Shown here piece after piece: positions 1 through 9,360 of a DNA stretch of 64,000 nt. Each line of letters begins with the position of its first letter. Position 1 is the first letter of the stretch. This DNA comes from DASUSH01 sp963785155 (GTDB lineage: Bacteria > Actinomycetota > Thermoleophilia > Solirubrobacterales > 70-9). A model generated the notes under the pieces. That model made no database searches. It was not told where the DNA came from and was given only the letters and a program-made list of their open reading frames with translations. Location: assembly GCA_963785155.1 (NCBI GenBank), contig CAWAUB010000003.1, forward strand, positions 62,001 through 126,000. Reading direction: 5' to 3'. The position numbers were made by a program, and so were the translations under genes.

Positions 1-1758
1 ATCTCGACGGCCTCGTCCTCGCGGAGGAACTCGAGCGCGTTTTCGAGCGACAGGGCGCGGGGCGGGATCAGGCGGACGAGGATGTCGGCGCTCGCGGCCC
101 GGACGTTCGTCTGGTGCTTCTCCTTGGTCGCGTTCACGTCCAGGTCCTCGCCGCGCGCGTTCTCGCCGACGATCATCCCCTCGTAGACCTCCTCGCCCGG
201 CCCGATGAACATCGTGCCGCGCTCCTGCAGGCCGAACAGGGCGAAGCTCGCCGACTTGCCGAGGCGGTCGGCGACGAGGGCGCCGGTCGGCCGGGTGCGG
301 AGGTCGCCCGCCCAGGGCTCCCAGCGGTCGAAGACGTGGTGGAGCAGGCCGGTGCCGCGGGTCTCCGTGAGGAACTCGGTCCGGAAGCCGATCAGGCCGC
401 GGGCGGGAACCAGGTAGTCGAGCCGGACCCAGCCGGTCGAGTGATTGACCATCTGCTCCATCCGGCCCTTGCGCAGGGCGAGCATCTGCGTGACGACGCC
501 GACGTACTCCTCGGGCACGTCGATCGCCATCCGCTCGACCGGCTCGTGCTTCTTGCCGTCGATCTCGCGGGTGACGACGCGCGGCTGGCCCGCGGTGAGC
601 TCGAAGCCCTCGCGGCGCATCAGCTCGAGCAGGACGACCAGCTGGAGCTCGCCGCGGCCCTGGACCTCCCAGGAGTCGGGTCGCTCGGTGTCGAGCACGC
701 GGATGGAGACGTTGCCGACCAGCTCGGCGTCGAGGCGGTCGCTGATCTGCCGCGCGGTCAGCTTCGAGCCGTCCTTGCCGGCGAGCGGCGAGGTGTTGAT
801 GCCGACGACGACGGAGATCGAGGGCTCGTCGACGGTGATCACCGGCAGCGGCCGCGGATCGTCGGGGTCGGCGAGCGTCTCGCCGATCGTCACGTCTGGC
901 AGGCCGGCGACCGCGATGATCTCGCCCGGGCCCGCCTCCTCGGCGGAGACGCGCTCGAGCGCCTCGGTCACGTACAGCTCGGAGACAGTGGCCCGCTCGA
1001 CCGAGCCGTCGGCGCGGCACCAGGCGATCGGCTTGCCGGCGCGGATCGTCCCGTTGCGGACGCGGCAGAGGGCGAGGCGGCCGACGTAGGGGGAGGCGTC
1101 GAGGTTGGTCACGTGGGCCTGGAGCGGGTGGTCGGGGTCGAACTCCGGCGCCGGGATCCGCTCGACCATCAGGTCGAGGAGGGGGGAGAGGTCGGTGCCA
1201 AAGACGCCATCGCTTGCCTCCTCGCAGGTCGCAGGCCGCCCAGCCGGCCCTGGCGTTCGTGTAGACGATCGGGAATTCGACCTGCTCGTCCGTCGCGTCG
1301 AGGTCGAGGAAGAGCTCGTAGACCTCGTCGATGACCGCGGCGATGCGTGCGTCCGGGCGGTCGACCTTGTTGACGACGAGGATCACCGGCAGGTTCGCCT
1401 CCAGCGCCTTGCGCAGAACGAAACGGGTCTGCGGCAGCGGGCCCTCGGAGGCGTCGACCAGGAGGAGGACGCCATCGACCATGGTCAGGCCACGCTCGAC
1501 CTCGCCGCCGAAGTCGGCGTGGCCCGGCGTGTCGACGATGTTGAGCTTCACGTCGCCGTGATGGACGGCGGTGTTCTTGGCGAGGATCGTGATGCCCTTC
1601 TCGCGCTCCAGGTCCATGGAATCCATCACGCGCTCGGCGACGTCCTGGCCCTTTCGGAAGGCTCCGGACTGCCAGAGCATGGCGTCGACGAGCGTCGTCT
1701 TGCCGTGGTCGACATGGGCGACGATCGCGATGTTTCGGAGGTCCTCTCTGCGAGCCAT
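1..1758 (-). CDS. typA: Translational GTPase TypA/BipA, 3' end cut by window, one frameshift
   Basis: TypA/BipA is a ribosome-binding GTPase of the EF-G family that helps 50S assembly and growth under stress. The protein starts MARREDLRNIAIVAHVDHGK, so the P-loop (AHVDHGKTT) lies in the first 25 residues, followed by the DTPGHADFGGEVER switch and the NKVD base-recognition motif, then the EF-G-like C-terminal domains. The last residues seen (near LEFLREDEAVEI) are where TypA normally has about 15-25 residues left, so the gene runs off the window. The reading frame changes at about 1219-1224, where the minus strand reads CTGCGAGGAGGCAAGCG. One extra G there breaks an otherwise well-conserved protein just after FPIVYTNARAGWA. 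A GTG 12 bases upstream (1770) is an alternative start. I regard the frameshift as a likely sequence error. Confidence 0.93.
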   Translation of the reverse strand, partial: MARREDLRNIAIVAHVDHGKTTLVDAMLWQSGAFRKGQDVAERVMDSMDLEREKGITILAKNTAVHHGDVKLNIVDTPGHADFGGEVERGLTMVDGVLLLVDASEGPLPQTRFVLRKALEANLPVILVVNKVDRPDARIAAVIDEVYELFLDLDATDEQVEFPIVYTNARAGWAACDLRGGKRWRLWHRPLPPPRPDGRADPGAGVRPRPPAPGPRDQPRRLPLRRPPRPLPRPQRDDPRRQADRLVPRRRLGRAGHCLRAVRDRGARARLRRGGGPGRDHRGRRPARRDDRRDARRPRRSAAAAGDHRRRALDLRRRRHQHLAARRQGRLEADRAADQRPPRRRAGRQRLHPRARHRATRLLGGPGPRRAPAGRPARADAPRGLRAHRGPAARRHPRDRRQEARAGRADGDRRARGVRRRRHADARPAQGPDGADGQSLDRLGPARLPGSRPRPDRLPDRVPHGDPRHRPAPPRLRPLGALGGRPPHPADRRPRRRPPRQVGELRPVRPAGARHDVHRAGRGGLRGDDRRRERARRGPGRERDQGEAPDERPGRERRHPRPPDPAPRPVARKRARVPPRGRGRRD

Positions 1759-1909
1759 CTGGCGCTTCACGCTAGGACCCCCGCTACAGTGCCTCCCGTC
1801 GAGCACCACCGATGAGTGCTCGTGAGGTTCCGTTTTCCGTCTGTCGCTCCAGAGCGCCTTCCGGGGTTTCAGGATCTCCCCACACACGCTCAGTTAGGAG
1901 CAACTTCAT

Positions 1910-3175
1910 ATGTCGCACACCTTCGCCGACCTAGGCGTATCTCGCCAGGTCGCAAACGCCCTCGCCAGCCGAGGGATCGAAAAACCCTTCCCCGTTCAGC
2001 GCCTCGTCATCGAGGACGTCTACGACGGGGAGGACGTCCTCGTCCAGTCGCCGACCGGATCGGGCAAGACGCTCGCCTTCGGCGTGCCGCTGGTCGATCG
2101 GCTTCCCGATAACGCCAGGCCCGGCTCCGCGCTGATCCTGGCGCCGACCCGCGAGCTCGCGGCGCAGATCGTCGACGAGCTCTGGGAGATCGCGCAGGCC
2201 CGCAGCCTCTCGATCGCCGCCGTCTACGGTGGCGTCGCCTTCGGCCCGCAGATCAAGCGGGCTCGCAAGGCCCAGATCCTCGTCGCCTGCCCCGGCCGGC
2301 TCGAGGACCTGATCGACCGCGGCGTTGTCCACCTGGACGACGTCCAGACGCTCGTCCTGGACGAGGCCGACCGGATGCTCGACATGGGCTTCAAGCCCGC
2401 CGTCGACCGCCTGGTCGCCCGGACCCCGGACGATCGCCAGACTCTTTTCTTTTCGGCAACACTCGACGGGCTGGCCGGCAAGGTCGCCCGCGAATACACC
2501 GAGAACCCGCGTCGTCACGTGCACGCTCCGAAGGCCGAAAAGGGCCTTCAGATCGAGCATCGCTTCGTCCGCGTCGACTCGCCGGCGGCCAAGCTGCCGG
2601 CGCTGATCGGCACGCTGAACGACTCCGATAGCGGCCGCACACTCGTCTTCGTCCGAACCAAGCGCGGAGCCGACCGGCTCGTCAAGCGGCTCGGCCAGAA
2701 GAGCGTCAACGCGGTCGCGATGCACGGCAACAAGTCGCAATCGCAGCGCCAGAAGGCGCTCGCGCGCTTCGACCGTGGTGACGTCACCACGCTCGTTGCC
2801 ACCGACGTCGCCGCCCGAGGGATCGACGTCGAGGAGATCACTCACGTGATCAACTTCGACCTCCCCGAGGACGCCGACGTCTACACGCACCGGATCGGCC
2901 GCACAGGCCGCGCCGGGTTGAGTGGCGACGCGATCAGCTTCATCCTCCCCGACCAGGCCCGCGAGACCTCTCGCATGGCCCGCGACCTCGGTCTCGACAG
3001 CGAGTTCGCGGCCGAGTTCCCGGGGGCCGGCGGCAACCCGCGCGGCTCGAGCTCGAACGGCTCGCGCAGCAACGGCTCGCGCCGAAACGGCTCAGGCGGC
3101 CACCGCAATGGCGGTCACGGCAACGGCGGTAATCGCCGCCGCCGCAACTCGCAGGCTCAGCGCGCCGGACGCTGA
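1910..3175 (+). CDS. DEAD-box ATP-dependent RNA helicase
   Basis: This is an RNA-unwinding ATPase of the RhlE/DeaD type, acting on ribosomal or structured mRNA in the cytoplasm. In 421 residues it has a Q-motif region (FPVQ, about 27-30), Walker A SPTGSGKT (47-54), PTRELAAQ (79-86), DEAD (151-154), SAT (182-184) and the C-terminal helicase motifs ARGIDV and HRIGRTGRAG. The last 45 residues form a Gly/Ser/Asn/Arg-rich tail (repeats of NGS and NGG, then RRRRN), typical of an RNA-binding extension. An AGGAG 9 bases before the ATG supports the start. The 150-base leader divergent from typA contains a small hairpin (GAGCAC/GTGCTC, 1801-1821). A G+C-rich hairpin follows the stop. Assignment to one named helicase is not possible from sequence alone. 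Confidence 0.96.
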   Translation: MSHTFADLGVSRQVANALASRGIEKPFPVQRLVIEDVYDGEDVLVQSPTGSGKTLAFGVPLVDRLPDNARPGSALILAPTRELAAQIVDELWEIAQARSLSIAAVYGGVAFGPQIKRARKAQILVACPGRLEDLIDRGVVHLDDVQTLVLDEADRMLDMGFKPAVDRLVARTPDDRQTLFFSATLDGLAGKVAREYTENPRRHVHAPKAEKGLQIEHRFVRVDSPAAKLPALIGTLNDSDSGRTLVFVRTKRGADRLVKRLGQKSVNAVAMHGNKSQSQRQKALARFDRGDVTTLVATDVAARGIDVEEITHVINFDLPEDADVYTHRIGRTGRAGLSGDAISFILPDQARETSRMARDLGLDSEFAAEFPGAGGNPRGSSSNGSRSNGSRRNGSGGHRNGGHGNGGNRRRRNSQAQRAGR

Positions 3176-3178
3176 GTT

Positions 3179-3200
3179 CGCCCCGCAACACGGCGGGGCG
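3179..3200 (+). terminator. Hairpin after the helicase gene
   Basis: Perfect 8-bp stem CGCCCCGC/GCGGGGCG with a 6-base loop, starting 4 bases after the helicase stop. There is no run of T after it, so it is either a Rho-assisted or weak terminator, or an RNA-end stabiliser. Confidence 0.6.
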
Positions 3201-3271
3201 ACATCGACCTCATAGTGAGGGTCGATGCAGCCCACGTCTGGTCGCTGGGTCGTGCCTGGCAGACTGCGCGC

Positions 3272-3694
3272 ATGGCCGAACCGCCCCTGACCGGTGGCTG
3301 CCTTTGCGGGGCCATCCGCTTCGAGATCTCCAAGCCTCCGAGGAGCGCCGGCTACTGCCATTGCACCCGCTGCCAGCGGCGGACCGGCACCGGTTCCTCC
3401 GTGCAGGCGCACGTCGACCCGGCGACCTTCCGCTTCACTTCCGGCGAGGAGCTCCTTCGTGGGTGGCGCCATCCCGACGGTGGCTTCGAGAAGTGCTTTT
3501 GCTCGGTTTGCGGCGGGCACCTGATCAGCCGCAACCCGGACGAGCCGAACCTGATGAGTGTCCGGCTCGGGGCCTTCGACGGCGACCCGGGCGTGGAGCT
3601 CTCGTGGCATGCCTTCGTCGGCAACGCGCCAGCGTGGGCACCGGTGCCCGACGACGGCCTGGCCCGCTACGAGGGGCGCGTGCCCCGCGCGTAA
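3272..3694 (+). CDS. GFA-family zinc protein
   Basis: Small zinc-binding protein (140 aa) of the Mss4-like/GFA fold, the family named after glutathione-dependent formaldehyde-activating enzyme; most members have unknown substrates. The zinc ligands are visible: GGCLCGAIRF (C10, C12), CHCTRCQRRTG (C29, C31, C34) and FCSVCGG (C77, C80). I take the ATG at 3272 because the conserved MAEPPLTGGCLCG start follows immediately. An in-frame ATG at 3215 would add 19 residues of non-family sequence. It lies 22 bases before a crotonase on the same strand and is probably co-transcribed with it. Confidence 0.88.
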   Translation: MAEPPLTGGCLCGAIRFEISKPPRSAGYCHCTRCQRRTGTGSSVQAHVDPATFRFTSGEELLRGWRHPDGGFEKCFCSVCGGHLISRNPDEPNLMSVRLGAFDGDPGVELSWHAFVGNAPAWAPVPDDGLARYEGRVPRA

Positions 3695-3716
3695 CGCTCT
3701 GTGTCAGGATCGGGTC

Positions 3717-4496
3717 ATGAGTGATTCTGAACGAGTAACTGTGGAAATCGCGGATGGCGTCGCCGACGTGCGGCTCGTCCGCGCCGACAAGCACAACGGC
3801 CTCGACTGGCCGATGTTCGTCGCGATCAACGAGGCGGTCGACGAGGTCGCCGCGGCAGGCGACGATGTGCACGTCGTCGTGCTCTCCGGCGAGGGGCCGA
3901 GCTTCTGCGCGGGGCTCGACTTCAAGAGCTTCATGTCGGGGAACGGCGACCTGACCGGCGACGGCTTCGACCGCAGCGGGGATTCGGATGCCAACTTCGC
4001 CCAGCGGGTCGCCTACGGATGGCGCGAGCTGCCGGTGCCGGTTATCGCGGCACTTCAGGGCGCCTGCCTCGGTGGCGGGACGCAGCTCGCGCTGGCCGCC
4101 GACATCCGCATCGCGGACCGTACGACGCGGATGTCGGTGATGGAGGTCCGCTACGGGCTGGTGCCGGATATGAGCCTGAGCCAGCTGATCGAGCCGCTCC
4201 GCCCCGACGTCGCCCGCGAGCTCGCCTATACGGGCAGGTTCGTCGACGCCGAGGAGGCGCTCGAGCTCGGGCTCGTCACCAGGCTCGCCGACGACCCGTA
4301 CGCCGAGGCGAAGACCCTTGCCGCGGAGATCGCGGACAAGTCGCCGAACGCGATCCGCGGGATCAAGCGGCTCGCGGCCGAGGCGTGGGGCAAGCCGCCC
4401 GCCGAGGCACTCGCGCTCGAGGAGGAGATCCAGCGGACCCTGATCGGCACGCCTGAGCAACTGGAGGCCGTCGGGAAGGCGATGTCCGGAGGCTGA
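3717..4496 (+). CDS. Enoyl-CoA hydratase/isomerase (crotonase) family protein
   Basis: Crotonase-fold enzyme (259 aa) acting on acyl-CoA thioesters. The oxyanion-hole motifs are clear: SGEGPSFCAGLDFKSF at about 60-75 and GACLGGGTQLALAADIRIAD at about 110-130. The ATG at 3717 is chosen because the family N-terminus begins there; the frame stays open upstream to 3558, but that stretch overlaps the GFA gene. The exact reaction (hydratase, isomerase or other) cannot be read from the sequence. It ends 6 bases before the convergent aldo/keto reductase gene. Confidence 0.92.
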   Translation: MSDSERVTVEIADGVADVRLVRADKHNGLDWPMFVAINEAVDEVAAAGDDVHVVVLSGEGPSFCAGLDFKSFMSGNGDLTGDGFDRSGDSDANFAQRVAYGWRELPVPVIAALQGACLGGGTQLALAADIRIADRTTRMSVMEVRYGLVPDMSLSQLIEPLRPDVARELAYTGRFVDAEEALELGLVTRLADDPYAEAKTLAAEIADKSPNAIRGIKRLAAEAWGKPPAEALALEEEIQRTLIGTPEQLEAVGKAMSGG

Positions 4497-4502
4497 GCCG
4501 CC

Positions 4503-5471
4503 CTAGGGCGTATAGCTGGCGGGGTACCGGCTCTCGGCCGGCTGCGGCAGGGCGTCGAGCGTCTCGAGCTCCTCGGCGGTGAGCTCCACCTGCGCGGCGC
4601 CGGCGTTCTCCTCGAGGTATTCGATCCGCCGCGTGCCCGGGATCGGGATCACCTGCTCGCCCTGGGCGAGGACCCAGGCGATCGCGATCTGGCCGGGGGT
4701 CGCTTCGTGGGTCGCGGCGATCTCGCCGACGCGGTCAACGATCGCCTGGTTGGCCGTCATCGACTCGGCGCTGAAGCGGGGGAACTGGCCGCGCAGGTCG
4801 TCGTCGTCGAAGCTTGATGTGAGCTTGCCGGTCAGGTAGCCGCGGCCGAGGGGCGAGAAGGGGATGAAGGCGACGTCGTTCGCCTCGCACCAGGGCAGCA
4901 CCTCGTCGAGCGGGTCCCGGGTCCACAGCGAGAGCTCCGACTGGACGGACGCGACGGGATGGACTGCGTGCGCGACCTCGAGCTCGGCGACCGACAGCTC
5001 GGAGGCGCCGAGGCCCCGCGCCTTGCCCGCCTCGACGGCCTCGGCCATCGCGCCCCAGGTCTCCTCGAGGGGGACCTCGGGATCCGCGCGGTGGAGCTGG
5101 TAGAGGTCGACGTGGTCCGTGCGCAGGCGCTCGAGGGAGGCGTCGATCGCGGCGTGCATGTGCTCGGGCCGGCCGTCGCGGTGAAGCGATGCGGTGGCCG
5201 GATCGTCCACGACCAGGCCGCCCTTGGTCGCCACGACGGCCTCGTCGCGCCGGCCCTCGAGAGCACGGCCGACGAGCTCCTCGTTGGTGAACGGGCCGTA
5301 CATGTCCGCGGTGTCGATGAGCGTCACGCCTAGCTCGATGGCGCGGCGGATCACCCCGATCGAGCGCTCGTCGTCGCGCTCCGCGGCGCCGTAGGCCCAG
5401 GACATGCCCATGCAGCCGAGGCCGATCGCGCCGGCCTCGATCCCGCTCGAGCCGAGCCGGCGGCGGGGCAT
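4503..5471 (-). CDS. Aldo/keto reductase
   Basis: NADPH-dependent aldo/keto reductase (322 aa, TIM barrel) of the group that begins RRRLGSSGIEAGAIGLGCMGMS. The catalytic tetrad can be placed: D and Y in DTADMYG, K in VVATKGG and H in YQLHRADP. The C-terminal cofactor segment IPIPGTRRIEYLEEN is also present. A GTG 18 bases upstream (5489) has a better spaced GAGG and could be the true start (adding VSLASQ). The gene is divergent from the acetyltransferase at 5533; the 61-base gap must hold both promoters. Substrate is unknown. Confidence 0.93.
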   Translation of the reverse strand: MPRRRLGSSGIEAGAIGLGCMGMSWAYGAAERDDERSIGVIRRAIELGVTLIDTADMYGPFTNEELVGRALEGRRDEAVVATKGGLVVDDPATASLHRDGRPEHMHAAIDASLERLRTDHVDLYQLHRADPEVPLEETWGAMAEAVEAGKARGLGASELSVAELEVAHAVHPVASVQSELSLWTRDPLDEVLPWCEANDVAFIPFSPLGRGYLTGKLTSSFDDDDLRGQFPRFSAESMTANQAIVDRVGEIAATHEATPGQIAIAWVLAQGEQVIPIPGTRRIEYLEENAGAAQVELTAEELETLDALPQPAESRYPASYTP

Positions 5472-5532
5472 CTGCGACGCGAGGCTCACGGGCGCATCCT
5501 CGCAAAGTCGCGACCCCGTAGGTTTGGCGCGC

Positions 5533-6126
5533 ATGCACACCATCCGGCCCGCCACCCACGACGACCTCCCGCAGATAGCTCCGGCGCTCGCCGAGGCGTT
5601 CTCCGGCGATCCGCCGATGATGTGGTTCACGCCCGAGGAGGAGGGGAGGGCCGAGCGGCTCGTTCCTTACTTCCACGCGCTCGTCGGCAAGCTCCACATG
5701 CCACACGGCGAGGTCTTCGTCAGCGAGGACCCGGTCGGCGCGGCAGCGTGGGTGGAGCCGGGGAAGTGGCCGCTCTCCACCTGGCAGCGCCGCGCCGTGA
5801 TCCCGACCGAGCTGCGCACCTTCGGCCGCCACCCGATCCGCGTGATGAAGGGCGTCGAGGCGATCGAGCGCAACCACCCGTCGGAGCCGCACTGGTACCT
5901 CGAGTACATCGGGGTCGAGCGCTCCGGCCACGGGAAGGGCACCGGGTCGGCCCTGCTGAAGCCGATGCTCGAGCGCTGCGACGCCGAGGGCGTCCCCGCA
6001 TTCCTCAACGCCGGCTCGCCGCGCAGCCGCGAGCTCTACCGCCGCCACGGCTTCGAGGTGACCGAGGAATTCCGCCTGCCGTACGACGGCCCGCCGCTCT
6101 GGCGGATGTGGCGCGACCCGCGCTAA
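5533..6126 (+). CDS. GNAT-family N-acetyltransferase
   Basis: Acetyl-CoA-dependent acyltransferase (197 aa). It starts MHTIRPATHDDLPQIAPALAE, the usual first strand and helix of the fold. It has WYLEYIGVERSGHGKGTGSALL around 125-145, which is the acetyl-CoA pyrophosphate loop (here HGKGTGS), and a C-terminal YRRHGFEV strand. The ATG at 5533 gives the normal family N-terminus; an upstream in-frame ATG at 5404 would run through the aldo/keto reductase gene. Substrate is not predictable. The 3' end faces the GAP-family gene across the palindrome at 6138. Confidence 0.9.
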   Translation: MHTIRPATHDDLPQIAPALAEAFSGDPPMMWFTPEEEGRAERLVPYFHALVGKLHMPHGEVFVSEDPVGAAAWVEPGKWPLSTWQRRAVIPTELRTFGRHPIRVMKGVEAIERNHPSEPHWYLEYIGVERSGHGKGTGSALLKPMLERCDAEGVPAFLNAGSPRSRELYRRHGFEVTEEFRLPYDGPPLWRMWRDPR

Positions 6127-6137
6127 CGGCCTATTAA

Positions 6138-6150
6138 GGGGTCAGACCCC
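6138..6150. repeat. GGGGTCAGACCCC palindrome, copy 1
   Basis: Thirteen-base near-perfect palindrome between two convergent genes, in the 35 bases separating their stops. The same 13-mer occurs at 30421-30433 and, inverted, at 62915-62927. Here it could also serve as a bidirectional terminator stem. Confidence 0.7.
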
Positions 6151-6161
6151 CTCACGGATGC

Positions 6162-6830
6162 TCAGAGTTCGCGGAGGCCGTCGATGCCGACGGCGATGCC
6201 CAGGATGAGCAGCACGATCGCCACGGCCAGCTGACCGTGCCGCTCCAGTGCTGTCCGCCAGCGCTCGAGCACCGGCTTCGCCCGCGGCCCGCTGGCGACG
6301 GTCGCCACGATCGGCGCGGCGATCGTCGAGCTGCAGACGGCGACGAAGATCAGGAGGGCGATGACGCCCGCGCCGCCTGACGGGTCCGCCTCGGCCAGCC
6401 GGGCGCCGGCCGCGACCGAAAGCAACGCGTCCTTGGGGTTCAGCACGATCCCGGCGATGCCGAGCGCGAACGCCCTCCGCGGCCCGATCGAGTTCAGGCC
6501 CTCGAGCCATTTCGGCCGTTCCTGTGACTCGTCCGCCCGCGCCCACTTCCGCCAGCGCCGCAGAGCCCCGAGCAGCAGCAGGACGGCGAGCCCGAGCTGC
6601 GCGTAGACGAGCCCGCGCGCCGGCTCGTCACCCGCGTCGGCGCTGCCCGCCCCGATCAGCGCGACGACGCCCGAGACCACCGCGATCGCGAGCGCCCAGC
6701 CGCAGAGGACCGCGAGCGCGTTGTGCGTCGAGCGATCCGAGAGCAGCATCAGGATCACCCCGAGGATCGGGATCGGGCTGATGGCGATGGCCGCTGCCAG
6801 CGGCAACATCCCCGAAAGTGCTTCGCTCAT
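6162..6830 (-). CDS. GAP-family (Sap/LysE-like) membrane protein
   Basis: Integral membrane protein (222 aa) with about six hydrophobic segments: residues 8-30, 40-62, 75-92, 125-145, 155-180 and 200-217. The first segment reads LAAAIAISPIPILGVILMLL, and a GIAGIVLNPKDALLSVAAG motif sits mid-protein. Both fit the GAP (Sap) family known in actinomycetes, whose mycobacterial member helps export a sulfolipid. Neighbours give no hint of substrate. Transport of small amphipathic molecules is a family-level inference only. Confidence 0.8.
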   Translation of the reverse strand: MSEALSGMLPLAAAIAISPIPILGVILMLLSDRSTHNALAVLCGWALAIAVVSGVVALIGAGSADAGDEPARGLVYAQLGLAVLLLLGALRRWRKWARADESQERPKWLEGLNSIGPRRAFALGIAGIVLNPKDALLSVAAGARLAEADPSGGAGVIALLIFVAVCSSTIAAPIVATVASGPRAKPVLERWRTALERHGQLAVAIVLLILGIAVGIDGLREL

Positions 6831-6857
6831 CGGTCCGGCATCCTTGCCGAGCTGAAG

Positions 6858-9054
6858 CTAGTGGGTGCGGCGAACCTTCTTTGAGCGTGGCGGTTCGCCG
6901 AGCGGGTTGCCGCCGTACATGACGTCGCCGTCGGCGTCCTGGTAGGTGAGCCAGGGGATCGCTCCGCGCTGGTCGATGCCGGGCTCGGACCAGTCGCAGA
7001 CGCCGGTCGGGAAGGCGCCCTCGAGCCGCGTCCACTGCTCGTCGGAGAACGCGATCGGGTAGTAGTCGTTGCGGCGGAGGGGCCGCAGCGCGCACTTGTT
7101 CTGGTCGGTCGAGATCGGCTCGTGGGCCACGGTGCGCGGCGTTCCGTAGCGCGTCTGGGCCTGGTCGAGCTGGCAAACCGCGCCGACGCCCGGCACCTGT
7201 GATGGCCTCGACGCCCGGGCACCTGCGAGCAGCGGTCCTGGATGTCGGCCGGGCGGTTGCGGATCACCTTCTCGGCGAGCGGGAGCTTCGTCTTGTCGGC
7301 CTCGACCGCGGCGAGCCAGCGGTCCATGGCGATCAGGCCCTCGGTCGTGTAGTTCAGGTCGCCGAGCAGGGCACGGCGCCGAACCAGATCACGTGGTTGT
7401 CGAACGTCCCGTGCTGGCGCTCGAGCCGCGAGCGGATCGCCCAGGTCCGATAGGCGTCGTGGAAGGCGCCGGGGTCGGGGCCCCGCAGGTCGATGATCGC
7501 GACCTCGTCGAGGTTGTTTGTCGTGTTGACGCCGCCGAGTCCGGTAGACGTTGCGCAGCGCCGGCTGGTCGGCGACGAGCCGCTCCTCGGTCGGATGGAT
7601 GTCGATGTGCCGCCGCCGACCTTCGCGTTCAGGTCGACGAACTGCTCGGGGTTGATCGCGCCGGTCATCAGCGCGTCGAGCCCGTACTGGACGCCCACGT
7701 TGTCGAGCGGCAGCCCGGCGAAGCCGTGGCCGAGCTTCTTCTCTGCGTCGCCCCAGAGCGCTCTCGGGCCGCGGCCCGAGCAGCGTTGATCATGTAGTCG
7801 GCGAGCGTGCAGCGGACGCCGCCCGGGTTCGTCTGGGCGTTGTAGAGCTCGGCGTCCTCGACGCCGCGCAAGCCGTCGGCGGGGTCGCCGAGCGTCAGTC
7901 CAGTAGAGCGTGTCGAGGATGATCGAGTTGACGTGGTTGGGGTGGCCCTCGACCGCTGCGATCTGGGTCGGCGTCCAGGCCACGCCGGGTGCCCAGCGCG
8001 TCGGGTTCTCGATGTAGAGGCGAAGCAGGTGGTAGTCGACGAGCTGCTGCCCGGTCGACCAGGCGTCGGGGAAGCTGCACTGCGGCAGGATCCCCTGGTA
8101 GATGCCCGGGTAGGCGTTCGCGACCTGCTGCTGGGTGAGCGAGCCGCCCGAGCAGCCGGTGCCGATCGTGTAGCGGATCTCGCCGTACTGCTCGACGATC
8201 CGCTCCTTCGCCATCACCATCGACTCGGCCTGGGTGACGAGGTTGCAGTTGTGGCCGGCGTTGTTGAGCGCCGTCGACATCACCGCGAAGCCGCGCTCGA
8301 GCGCGGCAGCCACCTCGACGCCGGGCGCCTCGCCGGACTTGCGGTCGATCCCGCAGCTCGCGCCGTGGGTGATCAGAAGCTTGTGATTCCAGCCGTCCTG
8401 CGGCGCCCAGGGCGCCCACGGCTTCGAGGGGTCGTAGAGAACGGCGATCTTGTATTGGTCGCGCGCCTGATAGCCGGTCTCGACGCGGACGATGTAGGGC
8501 ACGGTCTTGCCCTGGTCGGTGGTCACCTCGGCGACGCTCGACGGCGGGTTGGCCTCGTCGTAGGGCTGCAGCGCTGCGCCGCCGGGCGGCATGTACTTGA
8601 GGTCGTAGTCGGCGGGCTGGTTGCACTGCTCGTCGACCGCTTCCTCCTGGCAGACCCAGGGCTGGATCTGCGGGCCGCTGAAGACGGGGCCGCCGTTGGG
8701 GTGGTTGGTGATGTTGAGCTTCGAGGCGCGGCCGCCGGATGCCCTGGCGGTGAGCTTGTTGCGCCCGTTCCGCAATCCGTCGAGCAGGGCCGCGAAGCGG
8801 CCGTTCTCGCGCACGGCGAAATCTCCGGTGACGCTCTTGCCGTTGAGCGTGACCCTGAGGCCGGAGGCGTCGACTCCCTTCGGCGGGGTCACCGCGACCA
8901 GCGCGTCGCCCGCGGAGATCAGGTCGGCGCGATTCGAGAGGACCTCGATCCTCGGCGCCTTCGCCGCGAACGCAGGCGTGGCAAGCAGGCAAGCGAGTGC
9001 GCTAGCGATCAGAACGGCGAGAGCCGCCCCCGGTCCCCGGTGAATCATCCCCAT
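6858..9054 (-). pseudogene. DUF6351-like secreted tannase/esterase-type protein, several frameshifts
   Basis: The protein begins with a signal peptide (to about residue 30, ending ATPAFAAKAP) and the segment IEVLSNRADLISAGDALVAV. An alpha/beta-hydrolase region follows, with the nucleophile-like motif GTGCSGGSLTQQQ and a serine-rich oxyanion region around LLITHGASCG. This matches my memory of the actinobacterial DUF6351 family (tannase/feruloyl-esterase-like); function is unproven. The frame is intact from 9054 to about 7895, then must change at least five times (near 7895, 7765, 7600, 7540, 7375 and 7200) to recover NTTNNLDEVAIIDLRGPDPG, LPLAEKVIRNRPADIQDRC and the end near GGNPLGEPPRSKKVRRTH. 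Total length, about 730 codons, fits one normal gene. Either it has decayed or this stretch is poorly sequenced; the latter looks likelier because the recovered pieces are well conserved. Confidence 0.75.
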
Positions 9055-9105
9055 CGCGGCGCAGTCTAAAGCGGCACCCCCGCACGCCGCGCCGGTTCTC
9101 CAACC

Positions 9106-9134
9106 AAAAAGACCCCCGGCAGGCGGGGGTCTTC
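9106..9134 (-). terminator. Rho-independent terminator of cspA
   Basis: On the minus strand a strong stem AAGACCCCCGCC/GGGGGTCTT is followed by TTTTTGG, 22 bases beyond the cspA stop. This is the clearest intrinsic terminator in the window. Confidence 0.85.
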
Positions 9135-9156
9135 TCGGTTCAGCTTTGAGCTGGAA

Positions 9157-9360
9157 TCAGGTGGAGCGAACGTTGGTGGCCTTCGGGCCCTTCTCGCTCG
9201 ACTCGGTCTCGTACTCGACGCTCGAGCCCTCGGTGAGGCTGCGGAAGCCCTCGGCCACGATCGCCGTCTGATGGACGAACACGTCCTGCGAGCCGTCATC
9301 GGGGGTGATGAAACCGAACCCCTTCTCGTCGCTGAACCACTTCACTGTTCCGGTGGGCAT
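9157..9360 (-). CDS. cspA: Cold-shock protein, CspA family
   Basis: Single OB-fold nucleic-acid chaperone (67 aa). It has both RNA-binding motifs: KGFGFI (RNP1, about 13-18) and DVFVHQ (RNP2, about 26-31), after MPTGTVKWFSDE. A GGAGGAG Shine-Dalgarno sits 7 bases before the ATG. The leader of about 160 bases to the next gene contains a short inverted repeat TTGCTC/GAGCAA (9400-9412), which could be part of a thermosensitive leader. It is monocistronic, with its own terminator at 9106-9134. Confidence 0.97.
   Translation of the reverse strand: MPTGTVKWFSDEKGFGFITPDDGSQDVFVHQTAIVAEGFRSLTEGSSVEYETESSEKGPKATNVRST

Noticed and set aside
7933..9069. 378-codon frame on the plus strand
   Set aside because: Antisense of the intact part of the DUF6351-like gene.
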